A stretch of DNA of 64,000 bases, taken from the NCBI RefSeq assembly GCF_014529535.1, contig NW_023503493.1:1798001-1862000 (forward strand), in the 5' to 3' direction. Position 1 is the stretch's first letter, and every line of letters begins with the position of its first letter. Position numbers and translations under genes: made by a program. A model generated the notes under the pieces. That model made no database searches, was not told the DNA's origin, and saw only the letters and a program-made list of their open reading frames with translations. Of this stretch, positions 1 to 8,675 are shown in pieces. This DNA comes from Bradysia coprophila (taxonomy: Eukaryota > Arthropoda > Insecta > Diptera > Sciaridae).

Positions 1-1
1 A

Positions 2-3000
2 TCGACTCAAGCGTGTCTGTTGATGGTCGTTCAGAAGGTGCTGGATGTACTGTCGAAATATCCTCAGGACAAAATGTCTGCGTTCGGTTGCTTGCAGAGA
101 GTTGGCCAGAAACACGCCGAACTGTGCTTATCACTGGTACCTCAGCTTCTGCAAAACCATCCGTTCTTGGACAGTGCCGAAAAGGATGTCGAAGATCCAG
201 CGTACGTCTGCATACTGATAATGCTGTTCAATGCGGCACCACTCATGCCACCAATGTTAAGCCTACTGCCCGAAACAACCATCAAACATTACGCGTATCT
301 TCGCGACACGATGCCAAATCTTGTGCCACATCTACCAGTCGGTGGCACGTCTCAAATCGACATATCTGGCCAGACGGGATCGCGTCAGTTTCTGGAAACT
401 CTTCTTGCCAACATACAAGCGGCATATAAGGCTCCCCGTGCACGTCAAGCACTGCTCACAGCTGCTCAGGACAATTTGGACCGACTTGCTACCATCGATC
501 CGGAGTTGACTGGAACAGCAAATTACACGGCCACATTTCTGGGCGCTCAACTGTTGATCGAACAATTGCAAGCCAATTTGGTAGCGCCCAACAGTCGATC
601 ACCATCGAAGGAGTGCCTTAATCAACTGATGAAAAAGTGCTTGAAGTTGCAAAATCTGTTCTCCGGCCTGACGCCCAACGATCTGCTTATGGTCAAGCAA
701 ATATGTCTGCGAGCCAGTGCATTGCATTTGGTGTTGGTGGTGAAAGACCGTAGTCAAAGTGCCCTTGGACCGTGCCAACTGTTGTTGCACATTTCGGCTG
801 ATGCGAATCATTTCCTGCAGGAAAATCCAAACATGACACCGGATCCATTTACCGTGTCCATTCTGATCCAAATAGCTAATTTGAATGATCCAAAACCGGG
901 ACGAGTATTCCGTGAGATATTACCACTCGTTCAAAGTGCACCGCCAGTCATGTCACCCGAAATCAATGTTAATGTAAGCCGAAAATCTGATCGATACACT
1001 CGGTTGACTTTGACTAAAAAAAAACTTTTTTTGAAAATTTCAGATCAAAATTTGTACGGCCCGCATTTCGGAACCGTTGCCCAGCGCATCGGAAAGCATT
1101 GTCAAAGTAACAGCCGGTCTGATAGCCGCTATGCCATTCGTTGCCGAAATCCATAATCTTCGTGAGGGTCAACGACAGGACTTGCGATTGAGAATTAAAT
1201 ACCCCGACCAGAACGTGCACTTTGTGGTGCCACGGATGCGAGACCTGAAACAAATTATGACCGAGAATGGAGTTGCGGGTGAGTTGTTCGTAGACATTTT
1301 CCGGTGTAATTAGACGAAAAAAAAGGAAGAAAAAAAATCGGGCTCAACCGGGATTTGAACCCGGGACCTCTCGCACCCAAAGCGAGAATCATACCCCTAG
1401 ACCATTGAGCCGCTTGATATGAACAACGAATTCATTCGAATTTATGGACAGCAAATTCTCTTATAGTCCGGGTCGTTATGCCGCTCTGTCGAACGTTTCA
1501 ATTAAAATTGACAACAAAATGTTGTGGAGGAGTGAAAGTTTCCAAAAAAAAATGTTTTCTTTTAGTGTAAAAGACTGGAATTTCTCGAAAAAAATAATTT
1601 AAATTTTTGTCCGATCAGTAGACCGACCTACATTTTATGTAAGAAAAAAACATTCTGTCCGACGCACACTTCTGAGCCTTGAGCTTCTTCTCAAAAAGTT
1701 TCCCTGAAAAGCCGCTAACTTTGAACCCGTCTTCACTGGTCATTCCGAATCCGATTTCATCAAAATTGGGTTCATTTGAAAGCTAGTGACTACTGCTGTC
1801 AACTGTAGTCAGTCCAGATTATACATGTTGATGGAACAGTAGGTATTAGCTCCATGTGCGGCAGCCTTGAATTGAAATTCCAATCTTTTTTGAGATTTAT
1901 TCCGACCTTGCTGAGTTAAATCTTAGATAAAATGCACGCTTGAGATGTCCTTGAGTGAGTTCCTCACTTCCCCTGATCCGCTCCTACTCGTTCCCAGTTG
2001 TAGAACTCAGGGAACACAAGGATTTTCCACATTTTTTTAAACTTTCTTCTGGATTTTCAATATTTTTGATGCTTTCGTTGATAGGATCTCAAAGCTGGAC
2101 TAATCTTTACAGTTCCATATCGCTTCTACTGCTAGAACTCGTCGAACACAAGAGATTCCACTGATTTTGTGTCGGTTCCTTCAGGATAAAGAACATGTTT
2201 GATATGTTCAGTAGTCAGTTCTTCGAATTTCACAGTGATGCTCCACTGCCCTTTCAACGTTAGAACTCATCGAATACGACAACTTCCGTAAGATTTCCAC
2301 TATTTTCCTTCAGGATTCAGAATATTTTAGATCTTACGAAATGGTCGTATTCGATGAGTTCTAGCACTGGTAGCTAGTGAAGCTAGTGAAGTACTGGTGA
2401 AGCATCACAGGATGAATTAATTCGAAGAACTGACCATTAAACACCTCAAACATGTTCTGAATACTGAAGGAACCGGAAAAGAATCGTTAGAAGCCTTTGT
2501 GTTCCATAAGTTCTAGCACAGAGAGCGAGATGGAACTATGAGGAATAGACCACTTTCGAGAAGCTACCGACGAAAATTTCAGAATTGGAATAAATCCCGA
2601 AGAAAGTTAAGAAAAATGGTTGAAAATCCTTATCTTCCCTAACTTCCAGCACTAGCACTAGCACCAGTCAGTAGTCAATCGGATTTTAAATGGTCAGGGA
2701 AAACGAGTCCAAAGTTAGCGGTTTTTTCCGGGTCACTTTTTGGGAGAACGCTCATGGTCCCAAAGTGTGTCTTGGACACTAAAACTGGTTCTTTACCGGC
2801 TGGGAAACATTTTTTTGTTGGGAATCTTTCTCTCCTCTACAACATTCCATTGTCAGATTTCGTTACGACCTATTGTCAAAACCGAGACGACTCTTTCCGT
2901 CATAACGACCCGGACTATTAGTTCAACAACAACAAATCACCAAAAGTGAAAGTTGTGCTCATCAGTGATGTTATGATGGGCCAGTTTTTTTTCCATAAAC

Positions 3001-3513
3001 ACACACACACGTCACGGTTATACCTGCTGCTGTTCCGATCGTCTTAATTTATTCAAATGAAGATGAGTTTCATCGTTTGAATGATTCACGAATTGAGGTC
3101 AAATGTTACAACAAATTGTTCCGATGAACGACTAATATCAAGCGGTTCAATGGTCTAGGGGTATGATTTTCGCTTAGGGTGCGAGAGGTCCCGGGTTCAA
3201 ATCCCGGTTGAGCCCGATTTTTTTTTTGGTGCGATTAGCAACCGATCGAGGAAATATTTTCCGCACTTCGAAGCCGATGCAGTCTCTCCATCACGATCAG
3301 TTTCTTCACTGAAATTTTTAATAAAAAAAAAATCAATTTCCAGAAAATGATTGGCGTCTCCGAACAACGGTTCTTCTATCGCATGGAGTCTGGACAGAGG
3401 CTACACAAGTGGACATTTCGCTTTGTTTATTCGTTCGGCCAGGACACGAGCTGGAGCTGTGCAAACCGGTGAAAGTGTTGTTCGCTCCGAAGCCGGTAAA
3501 GCGAGGCATTTGA
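2..3513 (+). CDS. IntS4: Integrator complex subunit 4, 3' part of the gene (5' end outside the window)
   Basis: Three coding exons are visible: 2-973 (open at the window edge), 1044-1278 and 3344-3513 (stop TGA 3511-3513). The joins are GT-AG and keep frame: intron 974-1043 is phase 0 and intron 1279-3343 is phase 1. The first exon encodes helical HEAT/ARM-like sequence. The C-terminal exons encode a beta-rich tail ending in a segment around WTEATQVDISL and ELCKPVKV that matches what I remember of metazoan INTS4. INTS4 is a scaffold of the Integrator cleavage module with INTS9 and INTS11, which processes snRNA 3' ends and attenuates Pol II transcripts in the nucleus. The large last intron contains two tRNA genes and a fold-back repeat. 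AATAAA at 3582-3587 is the likely poly(A) signal, about 70 nt after the stop and close to the 3' end of the convergent PIG-L gene. Family assignment is from memory. Confidence 0.85.
1340..1411 (-). tRNA. tRNA-Pro (anticodon TGG)
   Basis: The complete 72-nt cloverleaf reads on the minus strand. The acceptor stem is GGCTCAA/TTGAGCC. The A-box-like D arm is TGGTCTAGGGGTATGATT. The anticodon stem is CTCGC/GCGAG with loop TTTGGGT (anticodon TGG), and the T arm is GTCCCGGGTTCAAATCCCGG. A T-run directly after the 3' end acts as Pol III terminator. It lies antisense inside the last INTS4 intron and divergent from the second tRNA-Pro gene at 3144. CCA is not encoded, as expected in a eukaryote. Confidence 0.96.
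1650..2790. repeat. Imperfect fold-back (long inverted repeat) element in the INTS4 intron
   Basis: The left arm (around 1690-1760, core AAGCCGCTAACTTTGAAC) is mirrored by the right arm (around 2670-2750, core GTCCAAAGTTAGCGG). Inner segments also pair, for example AGAACTCATCGAATACGAC near 2262 with GTCGTATTCGATGAGTTCTAG near 2345. Sub-motifs resembling 'ttctaggaactgac' link it to the satellite at 31.0-32.4 kb. No ORF of note is present. It is probably a non-autonomous fold-back transposon; the exact ends are uncertain. Confidence 0.7.
3144..3215 (+). tRNA. tRNA-Pro (anticodon AGG)
   Basis: 72-nt cloverleaf: acceptor stem GGTTCAA/TTGAGCC (one T-G wobble), D arm TGGTCTAGGGGTATGATT, anticodon stem TTCGC/GCGAG with loop TTAGGGT (anticodon AGG), and a T arm identical to the upstream copy. 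It is followed by a run of nine or more T residues (Pol III terminator). The sequence just upstream (atatcaagcgg) matches that of the tRNA-Pro(TGG) gene at 1340-1411, suggesting both derive from one duplicated gene, now inverted relative to each other. Confidence 0.95.
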
Positions 3514-3644
3514 ACGTTTGGCGGGATTGATTAGTACGACAACCATCGTTCGTCTGGTGAATTTTAGTATAAATCTGTTGAAATAAAATCAAGAAAACGA
3601 CGAAATTTTGACTCGGTTTCCTTCGGTTATATTTTCCCGTTGCC

Positions 3645-4693
3645 CTATGTGTCATTGATTTGCATATCTAATTCTATGTCCGATACATCGATCTGACGCA
3701 GCGTATTTATCACCATGTACCGCGAGAATACTATGTACAATTTGCGGAACCACAGCATCTGTGACCGATGCTGTCGCATTGCTTTACGAACTATATTTAC
3801 ATTTGTCCAACTCAAAATGCACCAATTGGTCGACAATAACAAACTAATAACGAGATCAAACACGGACATGTACTTCCGTAACACGTTCACCGAGTCCAAT
3901 GTAAGAATTTTGCAGTCTGAAAGAGACAGAGACAGACACCCAGTGAACGATCGATCGAATGAAATGGTTTTTGGTTGTTTCCTTACTCTTCGGAAGATAT
4001 CCAGCCAAGCACAACGATGCGGCCGCATAGTAAATGGTACAATGATTCGGATGATAGCTGACACCATCCCGATCGAACGTAATCAAAGCTTCAATGTCCA
4101 ACGTTTCCACTTCCTTCCGTATCTGCTTGGCCACCAATTCCGTTTTCCAATTCAAATTCGGATCGTCGGCCAGAAGCGTTGAATTCATCAACGTGATGTG
4201 TTCGTCCTTCAACCGTAACACCCTCGTCGCATCGTACAGTTCGTGCTTCCGGATGTTACCCAACTGTTCAAAGTTCCCTGGAACACCAAGGCTCAAGTAA
4301 ATCACAAAGAAAAATCCGATTTCGTTGAATTGACTAACCGTTCGACAAGCATAGCAAATAAACGGTGCACGGTTCTCGGCGTTGCGTCAGCGACAGTATG
4401 GTCGGACCGAAGAACATACATTCATCGTCCGGATGGGCGGTCACAATCAGTACGCGACGATATTGTGCCAAGCGAATGTCATTGATCAAATGGAATCGTT
4501 TAGCGAACCGGCGGAATATCAGATGATAAGTGCCGAAGCATAGCACCAAGTATGCCAAAATGACCAAAATTAGGTGATCCAGTGCTTCTCTTATGTTATC
4601 AACGATCAGTGAGTAAATGTGGCTGCGATAGGCACCAATTAGCTGACGATCGAAATATGATGATTTAGCTATGTCGATGATCGTTTCATTCAT
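3645..4693 (-). CDS. PIGL: N-acetylglucosaminyl-phosphatidylinositol de-N-acetylase (PIG-L)
   Basis: Three exons on the minus strand (4693-4339, 4277-3987, 3916-3645) join in frame through short introns of 61 and 70 nt to give about 305 aa. The protein removes the acetyl group from GlcNAc-PI, the second step of GPI-anchor synthesis, on the cytosolic face of the ER. The N terminus carries one hydrophobic segment (HLILVILAYLVLCFG, about residues 40-56) that would anchor it. The metal-binding motif is present as TAHPDDECMFF in exon 1, and the second histidine motif as GVSYHPNH in exon 2; the C terminus contains SVNVLRKY, familiar from animal PIG-L. It is some 50 residues longer than the human protein as I remember it, mainly before the TM segment, so translation could start at a later Met. 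It converges on INTS4 with only about 130 bp between stop codons. Confidence 0.9.
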
Positions 4694-5340
4694 TTCATGG
4701 TCCTGTGTTTATGTTGCAATTCGCGACGAAAATTTCAGGAATTCTTCACGGCGAAATTTTCGATTTTTTTTTTTCCTCGAAATTTTTGTGTTGATGTGGA
4801 CAGAACTGCACTGAGAGACGACAGTGGTTCGCGTTGAATTTACTTGGCAAGGAAATAGCTTGTTGTGTAGCTCTGCCGATGCTGCATGACAAGTGAATCA
4901 ACTTTTGCGAAAATCTTTTTCTTTCGCATGGAATTTTGATTTGAAAATTTTTTTGTCGTCACTCTACTCACTGGCGATTTTGACACTGAAACTCGTAACT
5001 CACATGACAGCTGACAGATCCACATTGTGTAATCCATTCAGGGCAGGGTTATCGTAAGTTCTCTTGTTCATTTGTGCTAATGATACTTTAATCTCTAAAT
5101 GACGGGTAAATCTTCTTTTGTTTGAACTTGCGGTAAGTGTCAAATGAAGGAGAATTTCTTTTGTCTAGGCGTTTGACAGTTCAAATCAAATTTCACCTCC
5201 AAAACATTTCCAACATACTCGTCCAACAGGAGGTCGATTAAGTTAGAGGCTGAACCACATCGAAACTTTCTGTTTCGAAGTGACAGTTTTGACATTGACA
5301 TTTTTGACTTTGTCATTTTGTCACAAATTACGTCATTACC
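4694..5340. other. Upstream region of PIG-L; no gene seen
   Basis: AT-rich DNA with many 'tgacagttt/tttgacatt'-like words but no supported ORF or RNA gene. The promoter and 5' UTR of PIG-L (minus strand) should lie here; no clear TATA box can be singled out. Confidence 0.4.
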
Positions 5341-5695
5341 TCAACTAGATCGCAGCCAAAGAGGCGGAATGTCAGAAATATTACGAAGATCTCGAGTCTC
5401 CAGAAGGAATCGGTTCAATATATAAGATTGCAGTGCAACTAGACGAAACATCAGCAATTGGCCTAAATTTATTGAAGACGCCAATGGAGAACTCTAGACA
5501 ATTAATCGGGATATCATAGAAGGACGGAAAGCCTAATTCGACACATCATTAAACGGAGAGGTCTCCAGGAACGAGTACACAACATGGGATCCTGTCCTGA
5601 GTAAAGAAAAATAAGACATAATTGAAGCAGAAGTACAAATCGCAGTGAAAGAAGTAAAAAATGGACGTTCTACCAAAGATAGACTGTTATGAAAT
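5340..5695 (+). pseudogene. Relic of a non-LTR retrotransposon (LINE) between endonuclease and RT domains
   Basis: Reading through stops, the plus strand gives peptides such as AKEAECQKYYEDL, NRDIIEGRKAYFD and IIEAEVQIAVKEVKNGRST. These resemble the linker before the reverse transcriptase in LINE ORF2 (the '...EEEVEAAIKKLKNGKSPG' region of jockey/CR1/R1-like elements). Stops and frame changes interrupt it and no RT catalytic motif remains in the window. The call rests on pattern memory only. Confidence 0.5.
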
Positions 5696-5841
5696 GTCAA
5701 AAGACTCACAAAAAAGAATTGAAACTTGCGGGAAGTATCAATTGAAGGAATTTGACATGTTCCGGAAGGTCTTCGTTCAAATCAATTTCCCTTTCGAAAC
5801 ATTTCACTGACTATATGCAAGCGAAACACCAAGTAGATGTT

Positions 5842-5971
5842 CAGGACGATTGTAGATTCTCATTTCGTAACTTTAAGAATTCGTACCTTGACAGTTCTTA
5901 TGGCATTTTATACACTCAACTGTAAAGTTACGAATATTTGGAGTTACAAAAATACGAGAATCGTCGCCCTG
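5842..5971. mobile_element. MITE, family 'gacgattctc' (copy 1)
   Basis: Inverted ends GGACGATTGTAGATTCTC and GAGAATCGTCGCCC enclose sequence shared with 12841-13014, including TTCGTAACTTTAAGAATTCGTA and GACAGTTCTTATGGCATTTTAT. Non-coding. Confidence 0.65.
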
Positions 5972-6019
5972 ATAACTGTCAACCCGAACTTTGACAACTC
6001 GAACGGCAATGATCGACCC

Positions 6020-6358
6020 GAAGTATATAAACACTGAAGGTAATGCAGACCCTCAGCGGATCAGAGAAATTACGGATCCAAACTTTCAGGTGAATTCATT
6101 TTCGTATGTTGTCTAACTTAGACTTGTGCAACATGACGGCCCTAAATCCTTCCAATTCACCACTAAATACAACTTGACGCAAACGAATTTTATATGTGTG
6201 CAACATAACGTCGCTAAATCGTTCCAAATTCACCACTAGATGCAACTTGACGCAAACTAATTCAATACGTGTACAACATGACGGAGCTAAAACTCACCTG
6301 AAAGTTTGGATCCGTGTGTAACTGTGGATTTGCATTACCTTCAGTGTTTATATACTTT
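6020..6358. mobile_element. Fold-back element family A, copy 1 (339 bp)
   Basis: The ends are inverted copies of AAGTATATAAACACTGAAGGTAATGCA, continuing into longer arms (GATCCAAACTTTCAGGTGA). Imperfect ~10-bp direct repeats flank it (tgatcgaccc / ggatcgacca). It is the same family as 40609-41556, 6789-7140 and one end at about 7371-7397. The interior repeats 'tgtgcaacatgacgg...' three times. No coding capacity. The TSD length fits Mutator-like or Foldback elements, but the superfamily is an inference. Confidence 0.75.
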
Positions 6359-6369
6359 GGATCGACCAG

Positions 6370-6460
6370 ACAAATGATAAGTTGGTATGCCTGTGGCGAG
6401 ATAGAAGGAACATTGGAATGACAGTTGACCTCGCCACAGGAGTACCAACTTATCATTTCT
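6370..6460. repeat. Short inverted repeat
   Basis: AATGATAAGTTGGTATGCCTGTGGCGAG is mirrored by CTCGCCACAGGAGTACCAACTTATCATT. It is a probable ~90-bp hairpin MITE lying just outside the fold-back element at 6020-6358. Confidence 0.6.
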
Positions 6461-6499
6461 CTGCATTTGAATGACAGTTGGCTCCTATGAGAGAGTTGT

Positions 6500-6668
6500 G
6501 CTCAAAACAAACGAGGCATTGAAAACGTGTTTGGTCCTAGTTTTCATTGACAGATGCAGCAATCGCGATTTTGAATAGAAAAAGTTCTAACTTCATTTGA
6601 CAGTTTCGAAACTTTCGTCATGAAAAACAGGACCAAAACACGTTTTCAATGCCTCGTTTGTTTTGAGC
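6500..6668. mobile_element. MITE with ~40-bp terminal inverted repeats
   Basis: GCTCAAAACAAACGAGGCAT at the left end is the exact reverse complement of the right end at about 6649-6668, and the match continues inward (GAAAACGTGTTTGGTCCT). 169 bp, non-coding. Confidence 0.75.
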
Positions 6669-6788
6669 ATTGGAGTTTCATACAGAAGATTCACCTCCCA
6701 TGATGATTGTCATCCCCTTGATGATGTCGTGAGTTTTTTATATTCAAAGTCATCAGAAGTGGTATATTGGCGAGTATCTGGCGTGGCC

Positions 6789-7140
6789 AAAGTATTTTTA
6801 AAAACTGAAAATAATGCAAAACCACAAGTGGCGACAAGTTAAATTAAATTTGTCAATGAAAGTAGAAACCTGGTACGGGCTGTTCTTACAAACCGGAGGA
6901 CATAGCTATTTCATGAGAGGTGAGTTTGTTTATATGAAATTGCTATGTCCTCCGCTACATACAAAGTTTGACATTCGACCATACCTTGTGTTGACGTTCA
7001 TTGTTAAATTTGTTAGATTGTTACAAATGCCAAAACTCAATACTGCCAACGCAATTCCAGTTCCACCAACATTAGTACCCTGAAACTTGGAATCCGTCAA
7101 AGTTTGTGATTCGCTTACCTTCAGAGTTCATATATGTACA
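6789..7140. mobile_element. Fold-back element family A, degraded copy
   Basis: The left end (aaagtatttttaaaaactgaaaataatgca) and right end (gcttaccttcagagttcatatatgt) are diverged versions of the family A terminus. A small hairpin with arms GGAGGACATAGC/GCTATGTCCTCC sits inside at 6897-6952. The open frame across it is not a gene. Confidence 0.5.
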
Positions 7141-8180
7141 TAGAAGGGTGTTTTATCAAAGGGAGTTAAGGCCAATTTTCATGTATAACGTGAGAGATAC
7201 TTTAGCCGTGGCCTCCCCAAAGTTTACAATTAAATTCATTTTTGTAATGTTGCCATCATCATAATTTTCTTGTGCTTTATATTGTTGCACCTGAGACCTG
7301 CTAAGTTTGTATGGAATCTATGGAATCGAATTCACTTCACTGCCACTTGACTCAAACGAATTTGTGCAATGTGAGCTTCAGTGTTAATATACTTTAGCCT
7401 GTAGAGAGGTCACAATTTGTTCGTAGTAGTCTTTTGGTGAACAGATCTCTTATATCGTTCTGTAAAAACGATTTTCGCAAGCCGAAAACAATCGAGAGCA
7501 TCAACAGAGTCATAACCTCAAGCTTTCGTGTTTATTTTTAGGATATGGATGACATTTTGACAGCTGAAATAACCTTGTAACATACCTATATAGCTTCACT
7601 GTCACTCTGCGATCAGATCAACTCAATAGCGCAGTGTGTAAGTTGAGTCTTCACATTGAATTATTGAACTGCCAGTTTTGGGTTCGAAACTAAACCGCAA
7701 CGCAAATAATTCGTTTCATTAGGTTGTTGTCCACAATAATGACATTTGACTGAATCGGTTATTAGGTTGCGTCTTGGATTTAGTACCAATAACGTCTCTT
7801 TGTGTTCTATGTAATTGTTCGTTGGTAATAGGTTAAGATGAAATGAAATGTCAAACCGTCATCCATAGAAGCATAACCTCAACATTATTAACAATGATTG
7901 TGTCAAAATAACAAAAGAAAAAAGTTGTGGTTCTATGGATGACATCGGTTCGCATTCGGTTAGTGTACAGTTCATTTTGTTCGGCGAAACCGTTGCTTGG
8001 AAGAAACCTATGTTATTCCAGTCAGTTAGGCGAAAAGCGTTATTCCAGTCAGTTAGGCGAAAAGCCCGTTGACGGGATGTGTAGTCATTTCAGCTGCAAA
8101 ACGTCTGAAACTGGTTGTGTCACAAATTTAGTTGGGGTTGACTGTAACTTCACTTATTTTTTCTAAAGATTTTCTCGCTC
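7141..8180. repeat. Repeat-rich intergenic DNA upstream of Sirt7
   Basis: Contains an isolated family A terminus (about 7371-7397), an 86-bp inverted repeat (GTCATCCATAGAA... at 7858 mirrored at 7943), and a 26-bp unit (TTATTCCAGTCAGTTAGGCG...) duplicated in tandem at about 8012-8064. No gene is supported. Confidence 0.5.
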
Positions 8181-8675
8181 ATGGTTCCTCTACTGCCAAC
8201 GTTTTTTTTTTTTCTTCTATTTTTGGTCAGTTTTCACAACATCGTCACGTCTCTGCAAACAAAATCCATTTTCTCTAATCGGCTAACATCACTGGTCCGT
8301 GCTCTGTCCACACATACACACTCATGCAATAGAAAAACATCAGCACACACATGCAGCTCTGCACATTCTCCCCATAAGTCATCGTAGAAGCCAACACCAA
8401 GCTCACCATCCACTCACAAACAATAACAATTAAACGAAAAGTGTGAATTTTTACGACTTTCGTCACAGAAATTAATTCGAGTCCATTGGCCAAATAAACG
8501 CAATTGGCGTGACGCACCATACGCATTCAAATCGGTTCGTGTCGGTTGTAAGAAAATACGTGAATTCACTGTTGGCCGAAAACGGGAAAAAAATGTGTTT
8601 TGCAGGTTGGACGGGTTAAGAACGGAACATAGATATTGGAAACGACGTGAGAGAAATGGTGCAACAATTAAGACG

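Noticed and set aside
13-871. Alternative frames overlapping the first INTS4 exon
   Set aside because: Shadows of the real reading frame, which continues across spliced exons into a recognisable C terminus.
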